Below are positions 34,751 through 43,391 of a stretch of DNA of 64,000 nucleotides, one piece after another. The stretch lies in contig NZ_JBHULY010000034.1 in the NCBI RefSeq assembly GCF_042684665.1, forward strand, positions 248,001 through 312,000. The letters run 5' to 3'. The translations under genes and the position numbers were made by a program. A model generated the notes under the pieces. It made no database searches. It was not told the origin of the DNA and worked only from the letters and a program-made list of their open reading frames with translations. The DNA is from Jejuia rubra. Its GTDB lineage: Bacteria; Bacteroidota; Bacteroidia; Flavobacteriales; Flavobacteriaceae. Numbering within the stretch: the first letter of the stretch is position 1; each line of letters starts with the position of its first letter.

Positions 34751-35703
34751 CCAAATCGGCGTTTTTAAAGGCAAATGTAATCCACCCGTTCAATGGGAGG
34801 GGTTGTGCTTCTTTTGAAGCGGATAAAATGCGTTTTGAAGACGGTAAGGATGTCGAAGTTTTAAACGGTATTCCAGTTTTGATTGATGAGTCCAAAAGCA
34901 TTTTTAGGGTAGATGATGTCCTTAAAAGTGCCCCTATCACTCAAGATTCAGGTTATCGGAATAATAGTTTGAAGAACCGCGTTCGGAAGTCGATTTTGCC
35001 TCAATTGTCCAAAGATTTTTCTTTTGAAAAGCGCTACCAGAAATTAGCGATGGGGGTTCGAGGTAAAAAGGTTCTTGTCATTGGAGCTGGTGCCAAAATT
35101 GAAGATTATAATGCACTTTTTTCAGATGCATTGGTAATCACTTCGGATGTGCATTTGCAGTTTAGTCCAGATATTGTTTTTGATGCACATCAAATTCCTT
35201 TTAAGGACGAAACGTTTGATTTGATTATTGCCGGACAGGTTTTGGAACATACTTTTCGACCCTGGGAAGTGGCAAAAGAAATGCAAAGATGCGTCAAACA
35301 TAATGGGTTATTGCTAGTAGAAATTCCATTTAATTTCCCATACCACAGTCCGCCATATGATTTTTTTAGATTCACTTTTACGGGTTTAAGAAGCTTGTTT
35401 CCCAATTGTGAATTAAAGCGTTACGAGGTTTCTGAGGGCCAAGGGAGCGCGGTAGCCGTGTTCAATAGTCAATTTCTGGTAGATTTGTTTTCTAACAGAT
35501 ACCTCAGGATGGTTATGGTATTCATTTCCCGGTTTTTGTTTGGATGGATAAAATATTTGGATCTGTTTAGAAAAAGAACCACATACAGACGGATTTACGC
35601 GCCAATGGGTTTTAGTATGCTGTTCAAAAAGGATGGCAGGCAAAGAAAAGATGCAGAACTCTTAGAGGCATATTATAATTTGAAAAATAAGAAAAAAGTA
35701 TAA
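34747..35703 (+). CDS. class I SAM methyltransferase with degenerate Trm112-like N-terminus
   Basis: Methyltransf_11-type enzyme. Motif I VLVIGAGAKIEDYNAL is near residues 109-124. FDAHQIPFKDETFDLIIAGQ and VLEHTFRPWEVAKEM near 163-177 are the conserved middle motifs, followed by GLLLVEIPFNFPYH. The first 55 residues (HPFNGRGCASFEADKMRF, then EVLNGIPVLIDES) have the layout of a Trm112-like zinc module but keep only one cysteine, so metal binding is probably lost. The length is 318 residues. ATGA overlap with the preceding GT2 gene. It probably modifies a glycan sugar. Confidence 0.8.
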   Translation: MTKSAFLKANVIHPFNGRGCASFEADKMRFEDGKDVEVLNGIPVLIDESKSIFRVDDVLKSAPITQDSGYRNNSLKNRVRKSILPQLSKDFSFEKRYQKLAMGVRGKKVLVIGAGAKIEDYNALFSDALVITSDVHLQFSPDIVFDAHQIPFKDETFDLIIAGQVLEHTFRPWEVAKEMQRCVKHNGLLLVEIPFNFPYHSPPYDFFRFTFTGLRSLFPNCELKRYEVSEGQGSAVAVFNSQFLVDLFSNRYLRMVMVFISRFLFGWIKYLDLFRKRTTYRRIYAPMGFSMLFKKDGRQRKDAELLEAYYNLKNKKKV

Positions 35704-35709
35704 GCACTC

Positions 35710-36261
35710 ATGTTTGGGTTTTCATCGGATATTAAAAGATACAAGGCTTACAGTGGCAATAAACGGGGATGGGTGCTAGTGGTGTCGCATCAAGGTTTGT
35801 GGGCGCTTTTTGTGTATCGGTTTTCAAACTATATTTTTAATAAAAGGCTTCCGAAAATTCTAAAAAAAATACTTCTATTTTTCTGTGTGGTATGGCAAAA
35901 ATTTATTGAAATACTTACTGGAATATCAATTGCCTATTCGGCACAAATAGGAAAAGGATTTTATGTAGGTCATTTTGGAGGCATTATCATTAATGCTTCA
36001 GCTATTATTGGAGAAAATTGTAATATTTCGCAGGGGGTTACCATTGGAGTTAGTGGCAGAGGTGAAAAACGAGGTGTTCCAAATATTGGAAATAATGTTT
36101 ATATAGGTGCAAACGCTGTAGTTGTTGGGGGTATTACTATTGGCGATAATTGTGTGATTGGGGCTAATTCTCTGGCAAATTCTTCTTTTGAAGCTAATGT
36201 TACCATACTTGGTGTGCCAGCCAAAATTGTATCTAATAATACTTCAAAAGGCTATATCTAA
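35710..36261 (+). CDS. hexapeptide-repeat acetyltransferase (serine-acetyltransferase-like fold)
   Basis: Left-handed beta-helix acyltransferase. Repeats run from about residue 70: IAYSAQIGKGFYVGH, GGIIINASAIIGENCNISQG, VTIGVSGRGEKRGVPNIGNN and VYIGANAVVVGGITIGDNCV, with the late GVPAKIV motif. The N-terminal helical part (LVVSHQGLWALFVYRFSNYI) resembles CysE-type proteins. The length of 183 residues is shorter than biosynthetic CysE (about 270). The position between a methyltransferase and glycosyltransferases points to O- or N-acetylation of a sugar rather than of serine. TAATG overlap with the next gene. Confidence 0.83.
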   Translation: MFGFSSDIKRYKAYSGNKRGWVLVVSHQGLWALFVYRFSNYIFNKRLPKILKKILLFFCVVWQKFIEILTGISIAYSAQIGKGFYVGHFGGIIINASAIIGENCNISQGVTIGVSGRGEKRGVPNIGNNVYIGANAVVVGGITIGDNCVIGANSLANSSFEANVTILGVPAKIVSNNTSKGYI

Positions 36262-37376
36262 TGCAATTTTTAGTGATAACGGATGCGCCAACATTATTAG
36301 AGGAGGGACGACAGACGTCCTATGCTCCTTATGTAGTAGAAATGGATATTTGGTTCAACAATACAGATCAGGCTACCATTGTTTCTCCCACCAAATACAG
36401 CTCCAATCTGTTAACGGCTGCCTTTAAGAAACAGCCCAAAGTGATTTCCATTCCTGCAATTCATTTTTCATCTTTTATGTCAAGCGCTTTCAGTGTCCTA
36501 AGATTGCCAATTGTTGCCTTTACACTTTTCAGGGCAATGGGCCGGGCAGACCATATTCATTTGAGGTGTCCAGGCACAATTGGACTTCTTAGTTGTTTTG
36601 TTCAAATCCTTTTTCCAGGAAAAACCAAAACTGTAAAATACGCTGGCAATTGGGATCCAAAATCCAAACAACCGTTAAGTTATCAGCTTCAAAAGAAGAT
36701 ATTGTCCAATACCTTTTTGAGCAGAAATATCAAAGTTTTGGTATATGGTAAATGGGAGAAACAATCAAGGAATATCCAACCATTTTTTACTGCTTCATTT
36801 AAGGAAAATGAAAAAGAAGGTTGGTCCGAGCGTCATTATGATGGAAAATTGGAATTTGTTTTTGCTGGAAGTTTGGTGTCAGGGAAACGGCCACTTTTAA
36901 CAATAAAAATAATAGAACAACTTCGCCATAAAGGAGTAGAAGTTAGATTGGATTTTTATGGGGATGGCCCGATGAAAAATGAAATTCATAAATATATTTT
37001 GGATAGTAACTTGCAGGATGCTGTAGCAATGCATGGCAATCAACCTATTGCCATATTGAAGGAAAAACTAAAGCGAGCCCATTTCTCTATTTTACCATCC
37101 AAGTCCGAGGGATGGCCAAAGGCTTTGGCAGAAGGGATGTTTTTCGGTTCAATTCCCATCGGGACAACAGTGTCCTGCGTTCCGTACATGTTAGGTTTTG
37201 GTGAAAGGGGAATTTTAATTGAACCTAACGCATCAAGTGCTTCAGACGAAATTATTAGCCATTTATCCGATAGCGATAAATTAAAGCAAATGGCTAAATT
37301 AGCATCCCAATGGTCCCAACAATTCACTTTGGAAACCTTTGAACAAGAAATCAAAAAACTTTTAAAAGGACAGTAA
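36261..37376 (+). CDS. GT4-family glycosyltransferase
   Basis: GT-B transferase of 371 residues. The N-terminal half has FLVITDAPTLLEEGRQTSYA and HIHLRCPGTIGLLSC. The donor half has FVFAGSLVSGKRPLLTIKII, VRLDFYGDGPMKNEI and the E-x7-E motif SKSEGWPKALAEGMFFGSIP near residues 279-298. It is flanked by one-base overlaps on both sides (TAATG). The unusually extended acceptor half suggests a non-generic acceptor, but specificity cannot be read. Confidence 0.86.
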   Translation: MQFLVITDAPTLLEEGRQTSYAPYVVEMDIWFNNTDQATIVSPTKYSSNLLTAAFKKQPKVISIPAIHFSSFMSSAFSVLRLPIVAFTLFRAMGRADHIHLRCPGTIGLLSCFVQILFPGKTKTVKYAGNWDPKSKQPLSYQLQKKILSNTFLSRNIKVLVYGKWEKQSRNIQPFFTASFKENEKEGWSERHYDGKLEFVFAGSLVSGKRPLLTIKIIEQLRHKGVEVRLDFYGDGPMKNEIHKYILDSNLQDAVAMHGNQPIAILKEKLKRAHFSILPSKSEGWPKALAEGMFFGSIPIGTTVSCVPYMLGFGERGILIEPNASSASDEIISHLSDSDKLKQMAKLASQWSQQFTLETFEQEIKKLLKGQ

Positions 37377-38452
37377 TGCGTGTATTGCAACTCATAGATT
37401 CTTTGGAAACGGGTGGTGCCGAAAGGGTTGCAGTAAATTTAGCCAATGCATTGGCAACGCGTATCGCTGTGTCCTTTTTATGTGCCACTCGAAAAGAAGG
37501 CTTGCTTAAATCGGGCTTAAACCAGAACGTTCAATATGTTTTTTTAGATAAGAAACGTACATTTGATATTCAGGCTATTAGGACGCTTTTTAAGTTTGTG
37601 AAATCAGATCGAATTGATATTATCCACGCACATTCAACTTCTTTTTTTTTGGCAACTTTGATAAAGCTTTTATTGCCAAAAGTAAAAATCATATGGCATG
37701 ACCATTATGGGAATAGTGAGTTTGTTAATAAAAGAAAATCAGGGGTTTTAAGGTACTGTTCAAAATATTTCTCGCACGTGATTGCCGTCAACGAAGTCTT
37801 AAAACAATGGAGCATCAAGAACTTGAAAATAGATAATGTTGATTTTTTGTCTAATTTTTCAATCCAGGATAAGATTGAACCACAAACAAGTTTAGCTGGT
37901 ACATTGGGTAAAAAAGTAATTCATTTGGCAAATCTGAGACCTCAGAAAAATCATGAATTGCTTTTTAAGTCCTTTTCTTCAGTAATTAAAGAACATCCTG
38001 ATTGGACGTTGCATTGCGTAGGTGAAGATTTTAAAGATGACTATTCAAAAAAAATTAAAGCATTCATTGAGGAGAATAATCTTGGCTCAAATATTTTTAT
38101 TTATGGTTCCAAACCTGATGTTGCTAATATTTTAAGTCAAAGTACTATAGGCGTATTATCTTCTGATTCTGAAGGTTTGCCCTTGGCAGTATTAGAATAT
38201 GGAATGGCCGGTTTGCCTGTTGTCGCTACCAATGTAGGAGATTGTGATCTTATTGTATCAAACGAAAAAGAAGGTTTATTGGTTGAACCAAATGATTTGG
38301 AGTTGTTCTCAAATAGTCTTTTAAAGCTTGTAGAAAACCCAGATTTAAGAGAAAAACTTGGACAAAATCTTAAGAATAAAGTTTTTGAGAATTTTTCAGA
38401 AGAAAAGATAGTAGAGCGTTTGTTAAATATTTACCAAAGCACTCTCAAATGA
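37376..38452 (+). CDS. GT4-family glycosyltransferase
   Basis: Canonical GT4 sequence: VLQLIDSLETGGAERVAVNL near residues 3-22 and IDIIHAHSTSFFLATL in the acceptor half. The donor half has VIHLANLRPQKNHELLFKSF, WTLHCVGEDFKDDY and the E-x7-E motif SDSEGLPLAVLEYGMAGLPV near 262-281. The length is 358 residues. One-base overlap with the previous gene and four-base overlap with the polymerase gene downstream. Confidence 0.9.
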   Translation: MRVLQLIDSLETGGAERVAVNLANALATRIAVSFLCATRKEGLLKSGLNQNVQYVFLDKKRTFDIQAIRTLFKFVKSDRIDIIHAHSTSFFLATLIKLLLPKVKIIWHDHYGNSEFVNKRKSGVLRYCSKYFSHVIAVNEVLKQWSIKNLKIDNVDFLSNFSIQDKIEPQTSLAGTLGKKVIHLANLRPQKNHELLFKSFSSVIKEHPDWTLHCVGEDFKDDYSKKIKAFIEENNLGSNIFIYGSKPDVANILSQSTIGVLSSDSEGLPLAVLEYGMAGLPVVATNVGDCDLIVSNEKEGLLVEPNDLELFSNSLLKLVENPDLREKLGQNLKNKVFENFSEEKIVERLLNIYQSTLK

Positions 38453-39807
38453 ATCTGTCACTGTACCATAAATTGATATTGTTTCATATTGGTCTTGGCC
38501 TTGCAGTTTTTGCGTTTAAGCCCTTGGCTTTGCTATACTTTGTTTTCATTTCGATATTTTGGGGATATAAAATCATAAATGTATCACAACAGAACAGAGT
38601 ATTCTATGTCCTTTTAGCATGTGCATATGTTGTAGGTATTGAGGTGTTCTTAAGGATGAACGAAGGGACCTTTTTCTATGAGGCCAGTAAATATCTTGTT
38701 ATAGTTTTTATTCTTCTTGGCATGTTCACCACCAGCTTTAATAGTAAGGGTTTAGGCTATGTTTTATACGTTATTTTATTAATTCCGTCCATTTTTGTAG
38801 CGGTTTCTGAAATGGGTTTTGAGACCAACATTCGAAAGGCAATTGCCTTTAATTTAAGTGGCCCCGTGTGTTTAGGACTGGCGGCCATATATTGTTATGG
38901 CAGGGTAGTGACATTAAACCAAATTAAGATGGTACTCATTGCTGTTTTGATGCCACTAATCAGCATGACCGTTTATTTATTTTTGTATACTCCGGATGTT
39001 CAGGCGGCAATTACGGGGACGGAGTCTAATTTTGCTACTTCAGGTGGGTTTGGTCCAAATCAGGTGGCCACGGTCCTTGGTATGGGTATGTTTGTGCTTA
39101 CCACGCGTTTTTTTATGTCTAAGGAAAATAACTTATTAAAAATTATTGATTTGTTGCTATTGGGTTTATTGAGTTTTAGGGCGATAGTGACATTTAGCCG
39201 AGGAGGTGTAGTGACTGCCATAATTATGATTCTATGCTTTCTTATGATTTATTATGCAAAGGTCAATTTTAAGTACAAGCGAAAAATTTTACTGTCCCTG
39301 ACCATATTTTTAGGATTGGCATTTTTTACATGGGTTTTTAGTTCTATCCAAACAGGAGGATTTATTGATAAGCGCTATGCCAACCAAGATGCAGCTGGAA
39401 GGGAAAAAGAAGATATAAGTACGGGGCGCACAGATCTGATTGCTTTTGAAATAAAGGAATTTATTGCTCATCCGGTTCTAGGTATTGGGGTTGGAAAAAT
39501 AAAGGAACGGCGGTTAAGCGAAACGGGGCTCCTAGCGGCTTCCCATAATGAGCTGAGCAGAATTTTAGCGGAACATGGCCTATTTGGGGTTTTTGCTTTT
39601 CTCATTCTCTTGTTGGCACCACTACTTCACCGGATAAAAAATAGGTCTAATATATTTTTCTATTCTTTCTATATTTTTTGGTTGCTGACAGTGAACCATT
39701 CTGCCATGAGAATTGCCGCTCCGGCGTTTATATACGCACTTTGTTTGTTAAATATTAAATATGAAAAACGTCCTTTACATAGGAAACCAATTATCGCAAA
39801 GCCATAA
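38449..39807 (+). CDS. Wzy-like O-antigen polymerase / O-antigen ligase family membrane protein
   Basis: Polytopic inner-membrane protein with about 11-12 hydrophobic helices. The Wzy_C/O-antigen-ligase pattern is present: a periplasmic loop with STGRTDLIAFEIKEF and PVLGIGVGKIKERR, then the catalytic-type motif SHNELSRILAEHGLFGVFAF near residues 365-384. The length of 452 residues fits. In this locus, beside the initiating transferase and the co-polymerase Wzc, polymerisation of repeat units is the likelier role. A WaaL-type ligase cannot be excluded from sequence alone. The 3' end overlaps the next gene by 47 bp. Confidence 0.83.
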   Translation: MNLSLYHKLILFHIGLGLAVFAFKPLALLYFVFISIFWGYKIINVSQQNRVFYVLLACAYVVGIEVFLRMNEGTFFYEASKYLVIVFILLGMFTTSFNSKGLGYVLYVILLIPSIFVAVSEMGFETNIRKAIAFNLSGPVCLGLAAIYCYGRVVTLNQIKMVLIAVLMPLISMTVYLFLYTPDVQAAITGTESNFATSGGFGPNQVATVLGMGMFVLTTRFFMSKENNLLKIIDLLLLGLLSFRAIVTFSRGGVVTAIIMILCFLMIYYAKVNFKYKRKILLSLTIFLGLAFFTWVFSSIQTGGFIDKRYANQDAAGREKEDISTGRTDLIAFEIKEFIAHPVLGIGVGKIKERRLSETGLLAASHNELSRILAEHGLFGVFAFLILLLAPLLHRIKNRSNIFFYSFYIFWLLTVNHSAMRIAAPAFIYALCLLNIKYEKRPLHRKPIIAKP

Positions 39808-40771
39808 AACGGCAACAACAATTGACACCTTAAGTGCGGATTTGCGCAATGAAGGATACACCGTTTTTACTACTTCCAAAAAGCAAAATAAGGTTCTGAG
39901 GTTAATGGATATGCTATTTCATATTGTAAAGTATAAAAGCTCCGTGGATTTAGTTTTAATAGATACTTACAGTACCACTAATTTTTACTATGCCTATGCA
40001 TGTAGCCAATTATGCAGATTTTTTAAGTTGAAATATGTTCCAATTCTCCATGGTGGGAATTTGCCTGAACGTCTCAAAACATCCCCTAAGAAGTCACATC
40101 AAATTTTCTATAATGCCCATATTAATTTGGCTCCTTCTCTATATTTAAAGCACCATTTTAGTAAAGCAGGTTATAAAAATTTGGTATTCATTCCAAATAC
40201 AATACCACTGGATCGATACAAATTTCAAAAACGAAAAATTGATAAAGTTAAGATGCTTTGGGTGCGCTCTTTTTCAAAATTGTACAACCCTTTATTGGCT
40301 GTCAGGCTATTGAAATTGCTTAAGGACGAAGGTGTTCAAGCCTCGTTATGCATGGTGGGGCCAGATAATGATGGAAGTATGAAGGAAGCCAAAGTATTGG
40401 CAAAAGAACTTGAAGTGGACATTGAGTTTACAGGTAAATTGTCAAAATCAGAATGGCATGCTAAAGCTTCGGATTTTAATGTCTTTATAAATACTACCAA
40501 TATTGATAATATGCCGGTTAGTGTGATAGAGGCCATGGCTTTGGGCTTACCCATTGTTTCAACAAATGTTGGTGGGTTGCCTTATTTGCTAGAAGACAAA
40601 GAGGATGCGATTTTAGTAGAACCGAATGATGCAAACCTATTTAAAGATGCTATTTTAGATCTCAGGAAAAATCCGGGTGAAGTGGATAAAATGACATCAA
40701 AGGCACGCCAAAAGGTAGGGCAGTTTGATTGGAAAGTAGTGAAGCAAAGATGGTTTTCGGTACTTTCTTAA
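39761..40771 (+). CDS. GT4-family glycosyltransferase
   Basis: GT-B transferase beginning KNVLYIGNQLSQSHKTATTI. The acceptor half includes YVPILHGGNLPERL. The donor half includes VKMLWVRSFSKLYNPLLAVR, ASLCMVGPDNDGS and the motif IDNMPVSVIEAMALGLPIVS near residues 248-267. The length is 336 residues, slightly short for GT4. It overlaps the polymerase gene by 47 bp, the longest overlap in the locus, and the N-terminal conserved strand supports this start. Confidence 0.87.
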   Translation: MKNVLYIGNQLSQSHKTATTIDTLSADLRNEGYTVFTTSKKQNKVLRLMDMLFHIVKYKSSVDLVLIDTYSTTNFYYAYACSQLCRFFKLKYVPILHGGNLPERLKTSPKKSHQIFYNAHINLAPSLYLKHHFSKAGYKNLVFIPNTIPLDRYKFQKRKIDKVKMLWVRSFSKLYNPLLAVRLLKLLKDEGVQASLCMVGPDNDGSMKEAKVLAKELEVDIEFTGKLSKSEWHAKASDFNVFINTTNIDNMPVSVIEAMALGLPIVSTNVGGLPYLLEDKEDAILVEPNDANLFKDAILDLRKNPGEVDKMTSKARQKVGQFDWKVVKQRWFSVLS

Positions 40772-40794
40772 CCTTGGTTATCAAATTAACTTAG

Positions 40795-40802
40795 TATATT
40801 TG
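40795..40802 (+). promoter_or_regulatory. TAnnTTTG promoter before the initiating transferase gene
   Basis: TATATTTG with TTGG at 40774-40777, 17 bp upstream, matches both parts of the flavobacterial promoter (TTG, 17-23 bp, TAnnTTTG). It lies in the only 59-bp gap near the end of the locus, 28 bp before the ATG at 40831. It probably gives the initiating transferase gene its own transcription start in addition to read-through. Confidence 0.6.
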
Positions 40803-40830
40803 GGCAGCTTAGTAATCCTCTCCCGACCTG

Positions 40831-42222
40831 ATGCCTAAGAACACCATACATTTTAATATATCAGAGCGTAAAGTATTGTTGCGGCTTTTTGATCTGGTTT
40901 CCATACTTTTTGTGCTGTATTTTGTGGGCAACACTTTTGCTTTCGACTACTTTTCAATCACTCAGGAAAACTGGAAGTGGATATTCGTTTTGGTCGTTTA
41001 TATTTGGGGGTTTGGAACCATTTTCGAGCTTTACGATTTGCAGAAATCCAGTAAGTTTGAAAAGGTTTGGGTAAATATTTTGCTTACCGCCTCCGTCACA
41101 GTTTTGTTCTACTTGTTGACCCCGTTTTTAACACCAGTTTTACCAGAGAACCGCTTGCAAATTCTCTATTTTTTCCTATCAATTTTGCTAGCCCTTTTTA
41201 TCTGGCGTTTTGCATATATTAATTTCGTTACCTCACCCCGATTTTACAGAAAAGTACTGATAGTAGGTGAAACCTCAAACATCAAAACGATTTTAAAAAC
41301 ATTCATGGATGCAGACCCGAACTATAAGGTCGTTGGCTTCATTAATTGCGAAATTAACAAATCTGAAAAGGTAAGATTTAAGGATTTGCGGGAGTATCAC
41401 CCTAGAGAGATTTATGATATTATTAAGGAGGAAAATATTTCGGAAATTGTGATTGCCACTTATAATTCAGAAAATATTACTTCGGAAATATATCGTGATT
41501 TGATCACCCTTTTGGAAGGTGGGGTTCCCATTAAAGAATATACTCAGGTGTATGAGGAATTGACACAAAGGGTACCCGTTCAATTTGTTGGAAAGGATTT
41601 TTATAAATATTTCCCTTTTAGCCGAAGCAACCAAAACAAAATGTATCTTTTTTTTCACCGTTTTTTTGATATGTTGATTTCGTTGATAGGCCTAGTTTTC
41701 GGAATAGCACTATTACCGTTAGTGCTTTTGGGGAATCTTATTGCTAATCGTGGCCCGCTTTTTTATAATCAGGAACGTATCGGGAAAAATGGAAACCTAT
41801 TTAAGATTATTAAATTTCGTACCATGGTTAGAAATGCGGAAAAGGATGGGGCTGTTTGGGCAAAGAAAAACGATCGTCGGATTACGCCTTTCGGCAGATT
41901 TATGCGAAATACCAGAATTGATGAAATACCACAGTTCGTTAATATTCTCAAGGGCGACATGAGTTTAATAGGGCCGAGGCCAGAACGCCCTCATTTTGTG
42001 CGGGAGCTTTCCCAAATACTGCCTTTTTATGAAACGCGGCATATTGTGAAACCAGGTTTAACCGGATGGGCCCAGGTAAAAACACGTTATGGTTCGTCTA
42101 TAGATGACAGCTTGCTTAAGCTTCAATATGATCTATATTACATCAAACATCGAAGTTTTGTGCTAGACGTCAATATTTTTGTTAAAACTTTAAGTACGGT
42201 AATTTTTTTCCGGGGCCAGTAG
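40831..42222 (+). CDS. WcaJ/WbaP-type polyprenyl-phosphate sugar phosphotransferase (initiating enzyme)
   Basis: Polytopic phosphoglycosyltransferase that loads the first sugar phosphate onto undecaprenyl phosphate. The N-terminal part has about four membrane helices, then a Rossmann-like domain (VLIVGETSNIKTILKTFMDA near residues 146-165). The catalytic Bac_transf domain starts with a membrane-re-entrant segment near 275-300. It contains NGNLFKIIKFRTMVRNAE, TRIDEIPQFVNILKGDMSLI, GPRPERPHFV and KPGLTGWAQVKTRYG. The length of 463 residues is standard. It is the last gene of the plus-strand run and converges with the DUF4105 gene 5 bp away. Confidence 0.94.
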   Translation: MPKNTIHFNISERKVLLRLFDLVSILFVLYFVGNTFAFDYFSITQENWKWIFVLVVYIWGFGTIFELYDLQKSSKFEKVWVNILLTASVTVLFYLLTPFLTPVLPENRLQILYFFLSILLALFIWRFAYINFVTSPRFYRKVLIVGETSNIKTILKTFMDADPNYKVVGFINCEINKSEKVRFKDLREYHPREIYDIIKEENISEIVIATYNSENITSEIYRDLITLLEGGVPIKEYTQVYEELTQRVPVQFVGKDFYKYFPFSRSNQNKMYLFFHRFFDMLISLIGLVFGIALLPLVLLGNLIANRGPLFYNQERIGKNGNLFKIIKFRTMVRNAEKDGAVWAKKNDRRITPFGRFMRNTRIDEIPQFVNILKGDMSLIGPRPERPHFVRELSQILPFYETRHIVKPGLTGWAQVKTRYGSSIDDSLLKLQYDLYYIKHRSFVLDVNIFVKTLSTVIFFRGQ

Positions 42223-42227
42223 CAAGT

Positions 42228-43391
42228 TTACGATTTACTGCGGTGATTTACCAAAAACAGGTAACGAACAAAAAGGGCAATCAAAAGAGGTATCAATCCA
42301 ATAGCAAATACTTGCACCCCAATTAGCCAATGTAAAGTCAATAGACAAAGAAGAATAATCAGCAACTTCAAATATTTGACAAACCAAGCGCTAGGTTTGG
42401 ACTTGAACAATTGAAACACAGCAATCAAATTTAGAGCGTTGGCCCATAGTAAATTGTAATTTTGATGCGTGCCTTTGTGGTCGGTGGCGAACCATAATAA
42501 TAGGATAATTACCCCGGCTAATCCCGTCAAAACAAATAAAACAATATCTAAAACTTTGGTTTGCCTTTTATTCTTGAAATCCTTATGGGTGATAAAAAGA
42601 ATAGTCAGGCTAAGAATACCAAGTACGAAAAGAGGGCTAAATAGGAAGTTGGAGTCATCTGAAATAGGTTCTGGATCAAATAATACACGACTCTCTTTCA
42701 CTAGAGGAACATCCGTACTTCCGAAAGTAGCCTTTTCAAAAAAAAGATAGATATTTTCTGGTAAAAACATTTGTTGTTCGGGAGTCGCTTTTCTGTCGAT
42801 TACGGCACCTAAAGCCAAATCGATTCCAAAACTTCCCCAAGAATTTCGGTTGACGTTTTCGTGAATAAGTTCTCTAAATGTAGCATCCTCATAATCCTCT
42901 GGGATATTAAACTTAATGGAACTGTCTGTGGCCATGTTTGTAACGTCCTTGATGCGAGTGGCACAATTGTCAAAAAAGAATTCGTACAGATAACGCCGGT
43001 TTTCTGGTTTGTAATTTTCTATAAGAAACTCGTAGAGTTTTTGTTTTTCAGATGCTGAAATATTTAAAATCTGCTCTTTCACACTTCTGTTTTGTTGGGC
43101 GTACGCGTAAAAGAAATTGTCAAAACGATCTACCCCGATAAGATAATTCAATTTCCCTTGGGCAAATTTTAGATAAAAATTGGGCGCATCAAAATCGTAA
43201 ACCCCATAGTTGAATACCAAATCAAGACCCTTCGTCTTGTCCTTAATCCGTATGCCACTGTGTCCGAATGCATCATTTAAGGATGTGCCTGGCCCTATTG
43301 TCAAAACACTTACCTCAGCAGTTTCGGATAGCTGCTGTGCATGGGTTGTTAAGAACAGAAATGAAAAAAATAGGAGTAATGTTTTTCGCAT
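42228..43391 (-). CDS. DUF4105 domain-containing membrane protein
   Basis: Signal peptide (RKTLLLFFSFLFLTTHAQ) followed by a DUF4105-like extracytoplasmic domain: LTIGPGTSLNDAFGHSGIRI near residues 30-49, FNYGVYDFDAPNFYLKFAQG, YLYEFFFDNCATRIKD with the conserved Asp-Asn-Cys, and NRNSWGSFGIDLALG. The C-terminal third has about four hydrophobic helices. The His, Asn and Cys pattern recalls papain-like/NlpC-type hydrolases, but no activity is established to my knowledge. One-base overlap with the PorV/PorQ-like gene upstream on the same strand, so the two are probably co-transcribed. Confidence 0.85.
   Translation of the reverse strand: MRKTLLLFFSFLFLTTHAQQLSETAEVSVLTIGPGTSLNDAFGHSGIRIKDKTKGLDLVFNYGVYDFDAPNFYLKFAQGKLNYLIGVDRFDNFFYAYAQQNRSVKEQILNISASEKQKLYEFLIENYKPENRRYLYEFFFDNCATRIKDVTNMATDSSIKFNIPEDYEDATFRELIHENVNRNSWGSFGIDLALGAVIDRKATPEQQMFLPENIYLFFEKATFGSTDVPLVKESRVLFDPEPISDDSNFLFSPLFVLGILSLTILFITHKDFKNKRQTKVLDIVLFVLTGLAGVIILLLWFATDHKGTHQNYNLLWANALNLIAVFQLFKSKPSAWFVKYLKLLIILLCLLTLHWLIGVQVFAIGLIPLLIALFVRYLFLVNHRSKS

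Noticed and set aside
35710..36261. Biosynthetic serine acetyltransferase (CysE) for cysteine synthesis
   Set aside because: The protein is shorter than CysE and lies inside the glycan-modification genes; a sugar acetyltransferase is more likely, although the fold is the same.
9135..42222. Horizontal island with integrase, transposase or tRNA attachment site
   Set aside because: No mobile-element gene, direct terminal repeat or tRNA was found at either end; the locus may still be variable between strains, but the sequence shows no insertion scar.
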